Source: JANRKG01 sp033763635
GTDB taxonomy: Bacteria; Cyanobacteriota; Cyanobacteriia; GCF-001939115
Assembly (NCBI GenBank): GCA_033763635.1
Contig: JANRKG010000256.1
Coordinates: 1 to 8,521 of the forward strand
Direction: 5' to 3'
Length of the DNA stretch: 8,521 bases
Shown here piece after piece: positions 1 through 6,603 of the stretch. The position numbers were made by a program, and so were the translations under genes. The notes under the pieces were generated by a model. That model had not been told where the DNA came from and did no database searches. It was given only the letters and a program-made list of their open reading frames with translations. Each line of letters opens with the position of its first letter. Position 1 is the first letter of the stretch.

Positions 1-635
1 AAAACTGCACTGTGATTCTGATTGATTACCAACCCCAAATGTTTTTCGGGGTGAATTCTATGGATCGTCAGTTGCTTGTCAATAACGTCGTTGGGCTTGC
101 CAAAGCAGCGAAGGTATTTAATGTCCCTGTCATTCTATCCACCGTTGAAACTAAGAGCTTTAGTGGTTACACCATTCCTGCTCTAACAGAACAATTTCCA
201 GACTATGCCCCCATTGAGCGCACTAGCATGAACTCCTGGGAAGATCCTGGGTTCCGTGCTGAAGTAGAGCGCATCGGTCGCAAAAAGTTGGTGATGGCGG
301 CTTTGTGGACGGAAGTTTGTTTAACCTTCCCAGCGATCGAAGCGATTCGAGATGGGTATGAAGTGTATGCGGTTGTCGATGCATCAGGGGGAACCTCTGA
401 AGTGGCTCACAATACCGCTATCCAACGCATGGTACAGGCTGGGGTTATTCCGGTGACATGGCAACAAGTACTTCTAGAGTTTCAGCGGGATTGGGCACGG
501 AAGGAAACCTACTATCCAACCCTGGATGTGGTCAAGGCCCATTCCGGTGGGTACGGGATTGGGGTTGAGTACGCCTTCACCCTGGTACATGGGTTGGCCC
601 CCAGTTTCCCAACCCCAGAACCTGTTAAGCGTTAG
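1..635 (+). CDS. YcaC-like cysteine hydrolase, isochorismatase fold (copy A), 5' end outside window
   Basis: Cysteine hydrolase of the isochorismatase superfamily, YcaC-like branch; these cytosolic enzymes cleave amides or related bonds through an Asp/Lys/Cys centre, and the substrate here is unknown. Counting from the GTG at 12, the sequence shows the N-terminal strand with the catalytic Asp (LIDYQ, D5), the family block MNSWEDP (73-79), the nucleophile loop TEVCLTF with C103, and the DASGG turn. The catalytic-Lys region reads IERTSMN, with Arg rather than an obvious Lys. The reading frame stays open to base 3, and the residues before the GTG (NCT) match the family's usual lead-in, as in copy B (PENAALLLIDHQ). 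The real start is therefore probably upstream of the window and the GTG is internal. The 3' end is intact and some 30 residues longer than copy B. It is followed by two hairpins and then dps. Confidence 0.85.
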   Translation, partial: NCTVILIDYQPQMFFGVNSMDRQLLVNNVVGLAKAAKVFNVPVILSTVETKSFSGYTIPALTEQFPDYAPIERTSMNSWEDPGFRAEVERIGRKKLVMAALWTEVCLTFPAIEAIRDGYEVYAVVDASGGTSEVAHNTAIQRMVQAGVIPVTWQQVLLEFQRDWARKETYYPTLDVVKAHSGGYGIGVEYAFTLVHGLAPSFPTPEPVKR

Positions 636-644
636 GGTTGGGGA
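606..644 (+). repeat. Hairpin overlapping the stop codon of copy A
   Basis: CCCAACCC at 608-615 pairs with GGGTTGGG at 635-642, extended by one G.T and one T-A pair to 606-644, with a 19-nt loop. The 3' arm begins on the last base of the TAG stop. There is no T-run after it, so it may stabilise the 3' end or slow transcription rather than terminate it. Confidence 0.4.
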
Positions 645-659
645 GTCCGGTATTGCGAC

Positions 660-690
660 AGACCACTTTTGTGGATAGCAAAGGTGGTCT
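660..690 (+). repeat. 12-bp hairpin between hydrolase A and dps
   Basis: AGACCACTTTTG (660-671) pairs with CAAAGGTGGTCT (679-690) over 12 bp with a single G.T wobble and a 7-nt loop. This is the strongest secondary structure upstream of dps. It is followed by ATGGAATC rather than a T-run, so a classical Rho-independent terminator is unlikely. An attenuator, RNA processing site or leaky terminator separating copy A from the dps operon are possible readings. Confidence 0.45.
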
Positions 691-711
691 ATGGAATCAA
701 TTCTTTGAATC

Positions 712-716
712 GGAGG
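712..716 (+). promoter_or_regulatory. Ribosome binding site of dps
   Basis: GGAGG lies 4 nt before the ATG at 721. It is one of the few strong Shine-Dalgarno matches in the window, suggesting that dps is well translated. Confidence 0.6.
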
Positions 717-720
717 ATCG

Positions 721-1212
721 ATGGCAACAACATTAGAACCACAAATTGCAACAACCTATTGCGCTGTAATCAAGACTCTTAATCGTCAGCAGGCCAATAC
801 CTTAGTGGCTTACCTGAATTACAAGAAATATCACTGGATGACCTATGGCCCCCTATTCCGGGATTTACATCTGTTGTTTGAGGAACAGGGAAGTGAGATA
901 TTTGCCATGTTAGATGAACTGGCGGAACGATCGCTCATGCTGGACGGAAAGCCAGTAGCCGATCCTTCTGATTACCTGACCCTAACAACCGTGAAAGCCT
1001 CAGTCGGTGAGTTGTCGTTGTCCGAGATGATTCAAGAGGCGATCGCCACCCACGACCATATCATTCAAGAAATGCATGCTGATGCAGACATGGCAGGTGC
1101 GGCAGGTGATATTGGTACGGCGGATCTCTACACACGATTTGTACAAGTTCACCAGAAGCATCGCTGGTTTTTGAAGGAAGTCCTTCGCAGGGGCGATGGG
1201 TTGGTTTCATAG
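721..1212 (+). CDS. dps: Dps family ferritin-like DNA-binding / iron-storage protein
   Basis: Dps (DNA-binding protein from starved cells): a dodecameric mini-ferritin that oxidises Fe2+ with peroxide, stores iron and protects DNA. At 163 residues it is the usual length. The diagnostic block is at residues 36-70: KYHWMTYGPLFRDLH, then LFEEQ, then LDELAER. The inter-subunit ferroxidase ligands are all present by position: H38, H50, E54 (Asp in E. coli Dps), D65 and E69. The C-terminal helices are intact and end in HRWFLKEVLRRGDG. The N-terminal tail is short and lacks the Lys-rich extension used for DNA binding in E. coli Dps, so DNA binding is uncertain. The start is set by GGAGG at 712-716. 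The next gene begins 20 bp downstream, so both are probably co-transcribed; pairing with a quinone reductase fits a role in oxidative stress. Confidence 0.93.
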   Translation: MATTLEPQIATTYCAVIKTLNRQQANTLVAYLNYKKYHWMTYGPLFRDLHLLFEEQGSEIFAMLDELAERSLMLDGKPVADPSDYLTLTTVKASVGELSLSEMIQEAIATHDHIIQEMHADADMAGAAGDIGTADLYTRFVQVHQKHRWFLKEVLRRGDGLVS

Positions 1213-1232
1213 TGATACTCTGAGAGATTCGA

Positions 1233-2177
1233 ATGAACACCATGAAAGCAGTTCGACTGTATGAATATGGCAGTCCTGAAGTTCTTGTTTATGAAGAGGC
1301 TCCTATGCCAGAGCCTAGAGCAGATGAGGTTTTAATTCGCGTTCACGCGGCGGCAGTGAATCCGGCTGATTGGAAAATTCGCCAGGGATACCTGAAAAAT
1401 CAGTTTCCTTTTCCCCTACCGTTGATCCCCGGTTACGATCTAGCCGGAGCCGTAGTAGGGATTGGTGACCAAGTGAAATCCCTGGCGTTAGGGCATGAAA
1501 TTTTTGCCATGCTTCCCTTAAGCCAGCTAGGATCTTATGCCGAGTATGCGATTGTCAATGCCTCTCTGGTTGCCCCTAAGCCAACCAGCCTCGACTATGC
1601 CACCGCTGCCGGAGTTGCCAGTGTTTCCCTGACTGCGTGGCAGGCACTCTTTGACTTGGCTCAGTTGCAGGCAGGTCAAATCATTTTGATTCATGGAGCA
1701 TCGGGTGCAGTTGGTCGGTTTGCTGTGCAATTTGCCAAGTGGAAGGGGGCGTTCGTTCTTGGCACTGCCTCCAGTAGAAATTTGGTGGCAATCAAGCGGC
1801 TGGGGGTAGATGTGGCAATTGATTATACCTCCGAGCAATTTGAAAATACAGGGATTGAAGTGGATGTGGTGCTGGACACGGTGGGAGGTGAAACTCGGCA
1901 GCGATCGTGGTCCGTCCTCAGACGCGGTGGCATCTTAATCTCCACGGAGGGAGCGGCTGACCCTGTTATTGCTCCATCAACGGATGTGAGGGGCGTTCCG
2001 ATCTTTGTCAACCCTACCGATAGCACCCAGTTAAGCCAAATTGGCAATTTGATTGATAGTGGAGAAATTCTTCCCTTATCGGTTAGGCGCTTTCCCCTAA
2101 AAGATTCAGCCAGAGTCCATACTGCCCTGCAATATGAGCGGCAGCGGGACAAGATGGTTTTACAGGTTGTTGAATAA
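1233..2177 (+). CDS. NAD(P)-dependent zinc-free MDR oxidoreductase (quinone-oxidoreductase type)
   Basis: Medium-chain dehydrogenase/reductase of the zinc-free quinone oxidoreductase branch, a cytosolic enzyme reducing quinones or activated double bonds with NADPH. At 314 residues it is full length. The GroES-like domain (about 5-125) has MKAVRLYEYG, then VHAAAVNPADWKIRQG at 37-52 and PGYDLAGAVVGIG at 66-78. The Rossmann domain carries the nucleotide loop GASGAVG at 155-161, followed by VQFAKWKGAFVLGTAS. Zinc-binding Cys ligands are absent, as expected for this branch. Start choice: the ATG at 1233 has GAGAG six nt upstream (1222-1226). Family members usually begin at the Met of MKAV, which would be the ATG at 1242, three codons later; both remain possible. 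It sits 20 bp after dps and 26 bp before the binding-protein gene, consistent with an operon. The true substrate cannot be read from sequence. Confidence 0.9.
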   Translation: MNTMKAVRLYEYGSPEVLVYEEAPMPEPRADEVLIRVHAAAVNPADWKIRQGYLKNQFPFPLPLIPGYDLAGAVVGIGDQVKSLALGHEIFAMLPLSQLGSYAEYAIVNASLVAPKPTSLDYATAAGVASVSLTAWQALFDLAQLQAGQIILIHGASGAVGRFAVQFAKWKGAFVLGTASSRNLVAIKRLGVDVAIDYTSEQFENTGIEVDVVLDTVGGETRQRSWSVLRRGGILISTEGAADPVIAPSTDVRGVPIFVNPTDSTQLSQIGNLIDSGEILPLSVRRFPLKDSARVHTALQYERQRDKMVLQVVE

Positions 2178-2203
2178 TCTCGGCAAATCCCTTCCCTAGA
2201 GCC

Positions 2204-3157
2204 ATGAACCCCTCCAAGAACTGCCATTCTCAATCCCCATTTTCAAGCTTATCCCGTCGCAAATTTCTGCGTTTCGGATCGATCGCCAGTGCCACAACAG
2301 CCCTTGACCTCGCTTTCTGGAGTGTTGGAAAGGCAAGCCCCCCTTCCTCAAACGATGCTCCGATTCGTGTGGGTGTAGTTGCCTTATCCTTTTATCGTGT
2401 GGTGGGTGGAATTATCCAAAATGTTCTTGAGGCATTGGGGCATCGGGTAGAAATCGTTGAAGGACCTCACACTGAGATATTTTCGATCTTAGGACAGGGT
2501 GATTTAGATGTCCTGGTGGCCGTGTGGCTGCCCCATGCCCATCAACCCCTTTTTCAACGCTTTGGTGCTCAGGCAATTGAACTGGGTCAGCTCTATAACG
2601 ATGCTCGCTTTTTCTGGGGAATTCCTGACTACCTCCCTGATGACATTCAATCCATTGGAGACTTGGCTCGCCCCGACGTTGCGGCCCGCATGACCAGGGT
2701 AATTCAGGGAATTGGACCAGGAGCCGGAATCACGCGCCTGTCGCAGACCGTGATGGCGAGTTACTATCTTGAAGATGTGGGCTATCAGTTTCGAACTGGA
2801 ACAGAACGGGAGTGGATTGATGCCTTTCGGCAGGGAGTAGATGCACGTAAAGGCGTGATTATCCCCCTGTGGCAACCGCAATATTTGAATCAAGCCTTTT
2901 CCATTCGCCGCTTAAAGGATCCATTAGGAATTTTTCCAGGAGCTGATCGCTGTTCATTAGTCATCACAAAAGCTTTCCGTGATCGAGTTCCAACTACAAC
3001 CCTGAATGCTTTAAGACGGATCTATCTTGGCATTAATGCTGTCACTGAAATGGATTACCTCACTAGTATGAAAGGCTTTTCCCCGCGAGAGGCAGCGACT
3101 CAATGGATGAACAGAAATCCAAGAATTACGCAGTTCTGGCTTAAGTCATCCTCTTGA
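2204..3157 (+). CDS. Glycine betaine/choline-type (OpuAC) substrate-binding protein with Tat signal
   Basis: Periplasmic type-II binding protein of the OpuAC/ProX superfamily, which normally delivers quaternary amines such as betaine, choline or proline betaine to an ABC importer. Residues 17-23 (SRRKFLR) form a twin-arginine motif, followed by a hydrophobic stretch and a plausible cleavage after G-K-A44, so export folded via Tat is predicted. The mature domain starts near IRVGVVALSFYRVVGG (54-69). Trp residues that could build the aromatic ligand cage are W108 (in VWLPHAH), W138 (FFWGIPDY), W204 and W223 (IPLWQPQY), placed as in OpuAC proteins. No permease or ATPase gene adjoins it, so it is an orphan in this window: it may feed a distant transporter or act as a sensor. 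The ATG is preceded by no clear Shine-Dalgarno. Ligand identity is inference. Confidence 0.85.
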   Translation: MNPSKNCHSQSPFSSLSRRKFLRFGSIASATTALDLAFWSVGKASPPSSNDAPIRVGVVALSFYRVVGGIIQNVLEALGHRVEIVEGPHTEIFSILGQGDLDVLVAVWLPHAHQPLFQRFGAQAIELGQLYNDARFFWGIPDYLPDDIQSIGDLARPDVAARMTRVIQGIGPGAGITRLSQTVMASYYLEDVGYQFRTGTEREWIDAFRQGVDARKGVIIPLWQPQYLNQAFSIRRLKDPLGIFPGADRCSLVITKAFRDRVPTTTLNALRRIYLGINAVTEMDYLTSMKGFSPREAATQWMNRNPRITQFWLKSSS

Positions 3158-3215
3158 CATCGGTCTCATCTCAGCAGCAATTTCAAACTATTCTTACCCC
3201 TAGCATCAATGTCCA

Positions 3216-3563
3216 ATGCTTACCGCGATCGTTACGTTTTCGATTCAATTCGATCAGCAGCAGTCCTTTGTTCATCGAATTACTCAGCTTTCTCAGGCTG
3301 ATAAGAGTGGTTCTAAATGCGTTTCAATTCAGTTTGTGAATAATCAATTTCAGCAGCTCTCTGTTCGTGAATTGGAAGTCCTCAAATTAGTCTCTCAAGG
3401 TCTAAGTAACCCTGAAATTGCCACAGCGTTGCAGGTGAGTCAAAACACGATCAAGAGCCATGTTCGCAGTCTGATGAATAAGTTTGGAGTTGATCGTCGG
3501 GTTCAACTAGCGATGATTGCAATTGCGCGAGGTGAGGGTTTAGAGGACATGATTCATGAATAG
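3216..3563 (+). CDS. Small LuxR-type (GerE-fold) HTH transcriptional regulator, no receiver domain
   Basis: Single-domain DNA-binding regulator. Residues 48-106 form a complete LuxR/FixJ C-terminal helix-turn-helix: LSVRELEVLKLVSQGLSN, then PEIATALQVSQNTIKSHV with the recognition helix around 75-87, then LMNKFGVDRRVQLAMIAIARG. There is no phosphoacceptor receiver or autoinducer domain; the N-terminal 45 residues match no domain I know and include the only cysteine (C35). Very short LuxR-type regulators are known in cyanobacteria, PedR being one; orthology to PedR is not claimed. The start is uncertain: there is no Shine-Dalgarno before the ATG at 3216, the frame is closed by a stop at 3201-3203, and a GTG at 3336 would leave essentially the HTH alone. 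The last 8 bp overlap the following ABM gene, suggesting coupled translation. Likely the local regulator of this gene run, by position only. Confidence 0.85.
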   Translation: MLTAIVTFSIQFDQQQSFVHRITQLSQADKSGSKCVSIQFVNNQFQQLSVRELEVLKLVSQGLSNPEIATALQVSQNTIKSHVRSLMNKFGVDRRVQLAMIAIARGEGLEDMIHE

Positions 3564-4119
3564 CTCGAACTTTCCTGACCATCATGTTACAGCCGTCATT
3601 GCCCACCTGGTAAAGCCAGGGAGAGAATCAGCCTATGAAGCATGGATGCGGCAAATTATCCCTGTTGCCAAAACCTTTCACGGTCATCTTGGAGTCAATA
3701 TTCTGCGTCCTCAGGCAGGAGTTCATTCTGAATACATCATCATCTTACATTTCGATCGCCATGAGAATTTACAAGTCTGGTTGAACTCTAAGGAACGGTG
3801 GAACTTGATTGAACGCACTAAACCTCTCGTGCAGGAATCTGAAAAGATTCAAGTACTGACCGGATTAGAAACCTGGTTTGAATTGCCAAACCGCTCACTG
3901 CCATCACCTCCCAAACGTTACAAAATGGTATTACTGACCTGGATGGGAGTGTTTGTAACGTTGTCCATTGTCAGTCGTATTTTACAAATTGTTCTGGCTC
4001 CTTTACCGATTGTTCTGACTCAGTTTCTCACCGTTGGAGTTGTGGTCTGGTTACTGACTTATCTCGTCATGCCCAGACTGACCCAACTATTTCGCAAGTG
4101 GCTCTATTCCTCTGTTTAG
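3556..4119 (+). CDS. Antibiotic biosynthesis monooxygenase (ABM) domain protein with C-terminal membrane anchor
   Basis: The N-terminal part (about 9-108) reads as a dimeric alpha-beta ABM/ferredoxin-like domain: VTAVIAHLVKPGRESAYEAW opens it, HGHLGVNIL and EYIIILHFD form strands, and LQVWLNSKERWNLI the long helix. ABM domains oxidise quinol-like or heme-like substrates without cofactors, but many members have no known activity. Two hydrophobic segments follow at about 124-146 and 152-172 with a basic tail (FRKWLY), so the domain is tethered to a membrane, probably with the ABM domain in the cytoplasm; topology is inferred. The ATG lies inside the end of the LuxR gene (ATGAATAG, 8-bp overlap), so translation is probably coupled. 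Quinone-related chemistry would fit the MDR reductase upstream. The start may be correct even without a separate ribosome site because of this overlap. Confidence 0.85.
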   Translation: MNSSNFPDHHVTAVIAHLVKPGRESAYEAWMRQIIPVAKTFHGHLGVNILRPQAGVHSEYIIILHFDRHENLQVWLNSKERWNLIERTKPLVQESEKIQVLTGLETWFELPNRSLPSPPKRYKMVLLTWMGVFVTLSIVSRILQIVLAPLPIVLTQFLTVGVVVWLLTYLVMPRLTQLFRKWLYSSV

Positions 4120-4149
4120 AGACCATCCATCCACTCTCATATTTTTCTC

Positions 4150-4154
4150 AGGAG
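4150..4154 (+). promoter_or_regulatory. Ribosome binding site of hydrolase copy B
   Basis: AGGAG ends 7 nt before the ATG at 4162, which fixes that start. Confidence 0.6.
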
Positions 4155-4161
4155 TATTTCC

Positions 4162-4752
4162 ATGAAGAACCTATTTACACCCGAAAATGCTGCCTTATTA
4201 CTCATCGATCATCAGGTCGGTACGATGCAACTGATCAAGAATTTGCCTCTGGAGTCGGTGAAACGGAATACCCTGGCTCTGGCAAAAGCTGCAAAGATTT
4301 TGCAGATCCCGGTTATTCTGACCAGTAGTCAGGAGGAGCGCATTCAAGGCCCTTTAATGCCGGAATTACAGGAGATTTTGCCCGATGCCTTCGAAGCGCG
4401 TGTGAAACGGGCAGGAATTGTAAATGCCTGGAATGATGTCAATTTCAAAAGCGCTGTGGAAGCTACGGGCCGCAAATTTTTAATTATGGCTGGTGTGACC
4501 ACTGATGTTTGTTTAGTATTTCCTTCCATTCATGCAGTGGAGGATGGTTATCAGGTGCAAGCAGTCATGGATGCTTCTGGTTCTCCTTTTGATCTTTCTG
4601 AAGAGATGTCCCGACGACGGATGGAAAAAGGAGGGGTTGTTCTGACTGCTACCAATACCATGATCGCAGAACTCGCCCAGGACTGGAGTAAACCTGAAGG
4701 GTCCCAGTTGATCCAACTGCTGTTTCAGGAGGTTCTCCCCAAAATTGGTTAA
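4162..4752 (+). CDS. YcaC-like cysteine hydrolase, isochorismatase fold (copy B)
   Basis: Second isochorismatase-superfamily cysteine hydrolase in the window, 196 residues and complete. Catalytic Asp is D16 in ALLLIDHQ, the nucleophile is C117 in TTDVCLVFP, and the Lys region reads ARVKRAGIVNAWND, where K82 (or R83) would supply the basic residue. DASGSPFD follows near 140. It is clearly a paralogue of copy A: both share LAKAAK, IPVIL/VPVIL, N-[AS]-W, GRK and the DASG turn, but copy B lacks the C-terminal extension and differs at the substrate-side segment between the Asp and the NAW/NSW block. The family label 'isochorismatase' should not be read as the activity, because most YcaC-like members have no known substrate. 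It is the last gene before the terminator at 4777-4835 and has a good ribosome site. Confidence 0.92.
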   Translation: MKNLFTPENAALLLIDHQVGTMQLIKNLPLESVKRNTLALAKAAKILQIPVILTSSQEERIQGPLMPELQEILPDAFEARVKRAGIVNAWNDVNFKSAVEATGRKFLIMAGVTTDVCLVFPSIHAVEDGYQVQAVMDASGSPFDLSEEMSRRRMEKGGVVLTATNTMIAELAQDWSKPEGSQLIQLLFQEVLPKIG

Positions 4753-4776
4753 GTAGCTTCCACGCTTAAGGTGAAT

Positions 4777-4835
4777 CACTCAGGGACTTTAAGATGTAAA
4801 GACCCGTTCTGCTCTTATGACCCTGAGTGCTTTTT
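4777..4835 (+). terminator. Rho-independent-type terminator after hydrolase B
   Basis: CACTCAGGG (4777-4785) pairs perfectly with CCCTGAGTG (4821-4829), followed by C and five T. The 35-nt loop is longer than usual, which lowers confidence, but position just after the last gene of the run and the T-run support termination. Confidence 0.55.
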
Positions 4836-4866
4836 CATGCAATTCTCTCTGTTTTTGTTACCTGGG

Positions 4867-4905
4867 TTGAGCGCATCCCAAAACACCCCCTCAGAAAACG
4901 CTCAA
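4867..4905 (+). repeat. Hairpin in the leader upstream of the porin gene
   Basis: TTGAGCG (4867-4873) and CGCTCAA (4899-4905) are perfect complements around a 25-nt loop, ending 24 nt before the porin ATG. It could lie in the 5' leader, or be a protein-binding operator; nothing in the sequence decides between these. Confidence 0.3.
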
Positions 4906-4915
4906 TGGTTTCTTG

Positions 4916-4921
4916 TAATAA
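4916..4921 (+). promoter_or_regulatory. Possible -10 element very close to the porin start
   Basis: TAATAA within CTTGTAATAAAC lies 8 nt before the ATG at 4930. If it is a real -10 box the transcript would be nearly leaderless, which would fit the missing Shine-Dalgarno. There is no convincing -35, so this is tentative. Confidence 0.2.
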
Positions 4922-4929
4922 ACTGACCT

Positions 4930-6519
4930 ATGAGCATTCATCCATTTAAAGCTATCCGATCGTCCCTCTTCAATCTAAGCTTGCTTTGCTTGTTTTGGAG
5001 TTATTCCTCTCCCGTTGTTGCGAAGCCAGAGCAGAATTTAACAGGGATGGAAGCACTGACAGGGGTTGATCAACTTTCAGATGTTCGACCGACCGATTGG
5101 GCTTTTCAAGCGGTACAATCTTTGGCTGAGCGATACGGGTGTCTTACGGGTTATCTCAATGGCAGTTTTCAGGGCGATCGTTCCTTAACCCGATACGAAT
5201 TTGCAGCCGGACTAAATTCCTGTCTTGATCAGGTTAATCAGTTGATTCTTGACAACACAGGGAATCGTGTGTCCCGCAGTGACTTGGAAACCTTACAGCG
5301 CCTTCAGTTAGAGTTCGCCTCAGAACTTGCAACCTTGCAAAATCGGATGGAAGCGCTAGAGATTCGCACCCGTGCTTTAGAGGCTAATCAGTTTACCACG
5401 ACTACAAAATTGACGGGTCAGGTGATAATGGTGGTCAATGCAGGGGGGTTTACGGGCAATGAACTCATCGATCCAAAGGGAACTCAGATTGCAACTTCCT
5501 CCCCCACCCCCACTACAATTTATCGAGTTGCGTTGGATTTCAATACCAGCTTTATTGGAACGGATTTACTCAGGGTGCGTTTAGGGTCCGCAAGCGGAGG
5601 GGCCAATGACAATGCGGGGGCTGTATTAGAGCCTAACTTTGGAAGTGGGTTAGATTTTTCATCGAAACCTCCCAGTAATGGCAATTTTGAGATTACGCGC
5701 CTGTATTACACCTTTAGACCCCTATCAGACCTCTCAGTATCCATCGGGCCTGACATTCGCGTAACGGATTATGTTGATCTAAATCGCTATGCTAATCTCG
5801 GTTTTCGGGACTTCAGTACCGAGGCTCTGGTTAACAATTACATTCTTTTTCCCATCAGTGGTCCTACAACAGGTGCAATCATCGCCTGGAACCCTGCCAA
5901 AGGGCCAGTGACAATCCGCGCTCTTTACGCAGCGGCTGATGCCGCCAATCCCACGAATCAGGGTCTTCTGAAAGGTACTGCTCCCTTTATTCGATTGCTC
6001 TATCCCATTCAAGGGAATCCTGCTACAGTCAATCTGGGTGATCGAGGCTTGTTTGGAGATACCTATCAGGGGTTGTTTGAAGCAGAGTACACCCCTTGGA
6101 GCAATTTCACAATGCGTTTCCAATACAGTGAAGGGGCTGTTTACAATCGTGCCTTTCAAGTATTTGCTGTGAATACGGAACTAACGATCGCTAAAAACGT
6201 GGGGTTTGTTGGACGATATGGCTATAGTAATTATGATGACACCACCTTTGGTAACCTCCATCCTCAATACTGGATGGCCGGTATTGTAATTCAAGATGCA
6301 GGGATCAAAGGGGCATTAGCCGGGTTCGCAGTGGCCCAACCCTTTATTGAGAGTAGGATTGGTAATACAACTCAGACAGACTTTGAAGCCTTTTATAATG
6401 TCCCTGTTCATGATGCGATTCGGTTAACCCCTGTGCTCCAGGTGATCACAAACCCCTCTAATCAACAAGTAAACGGCACAATTATTACAGGTACACTTCG
6501 TGCTGTATTTTCTTTCTAA
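4930..6519 (+). CDS. Iron uptake porin: SLH domain plus OprB-type outer-membrane beta-barrel
   Basis: Cyanobacterial outer-membrane porin (SomA/SomB-like family, often labelled iron uptake porin), 529 residues, the usual length. A Sec signal peptide covers about 1-31, with a hydrophobic core and cleavage near VVA-KP. An SLH domain spans about 49-102 (QLSDVRPTDWAFQAV, then YGCLTGY, then LTRYEFAAGLNSC), which anchors the barrel to peptidoglycan-linked polymer; C71 and C98 are the family's paired cysteines. A heptad-like coiled coil follows at about 116-154. The OprB barrel runs from about 155 to the end, and the final residue is Phe (AVFSF), the usual BAM-recognition end. The ATG is forced by an in-frame TGA at 4924-4926, though no Shine-Dalgarno is visible. 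It stands alone after a terminator and is probably a separate transcription unit. Transport of inorganic iron is known for some members, not shown here. Confidence 0.93.
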   Translation: MSIHPFKAIRSSLFNLSLLCLFWSYSSPVVAKPEQNLTGMEALTGVDQLSDVRPTDWAFQAVQSLAERYGCLTGYLNGSFQGDRSLTRYEFAAGLNSCLDQVNQLILDNTGNRVSRSDLETLQRLQLEFASELATLQNRMEALEIRTRALEANQFTTTTKLTGQVIMVVNAGGFTGNELIDPKGTQIATSSPTPTTIYRVALDFNTSFIGTDLLRVRLGSASGGANDNAGAVLEPNFGSGLDFSSKPPSNGNFEITRLYYTFRPLSDLSVSIGPDIRVTDYVDLNRYANLGFRDFSTEALVNNYILFPISGPTTGAIIAWNPAKGPVTIRALYAAADAANPTNQGLLKGTAPFIRLLYPIQGNPATVNLGDRGLFGDTYQGLFEAEYTPWSNFTMRFQYSEGAVYNRAFQVFAVNTELTIAKNVGFVGRYGYSNYDDTTFGNLHPQYWMAGIVIQDAGIKGALAGFAVAQPFIESRIGNTTQTDFEAFYNVPVHDAIRLTPVLQVITNPSNQQVNGTIITGTLRAVFSF

Positions 6520-6546
6520 GAACGGAGTCAAAGCTACAGAATGATT

Positions 6547-6603
6547 CATTCGGCTCTACCATTTTAGATTACTCGTCTGGGAAAGGTTCTAGAGCCTTGA
6601 ATG
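6547..6603. repeat. Imperfect inverted repeat after the porin gene
   Basis: CATTC-GGCTCTA (6547-6558) is complementary to TAGAGCC-TT-GAATG (6590-6603), 12 bp with a 2-nt bulge and a 31-nt loop. There is no T-run on either side. It may be a weak terminator for the porin or the end of a vanished mobile element. Confidence 0.3.

Noticed and set aside
12..635. Naming the hydrolases as true isochorismatase (EntB) or nicotinamidase (PncA)
   Set aside because: The NSW/NAW-[ED]-D block and TEVC/TDVC loop fit the YcaC-like group; EntB carrier domain and PncA metal-binding signatures are not seen.
1823..2233. Long minus-strand ORF opposite the MDR oxidoreductase gene
   Set aside because: It is antisense to a clear family member, with Arg/Ser/Thr-rich composition and no motifs.
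3154..3339. TTG-initiated ORF and TTGACA as a -35 box at the end of the binding-protein gene
   Set aside because: The ORF overlaps the LuxR gene in another frame and has no protein-like features. No TATAAT-like box lies 16-18 nt after TTGACA.
5779..6159. Minus-strand ORF within the porin gene
   Set aside because: It is antisense to the conserved barrel region, with no domain and no ribosome site.
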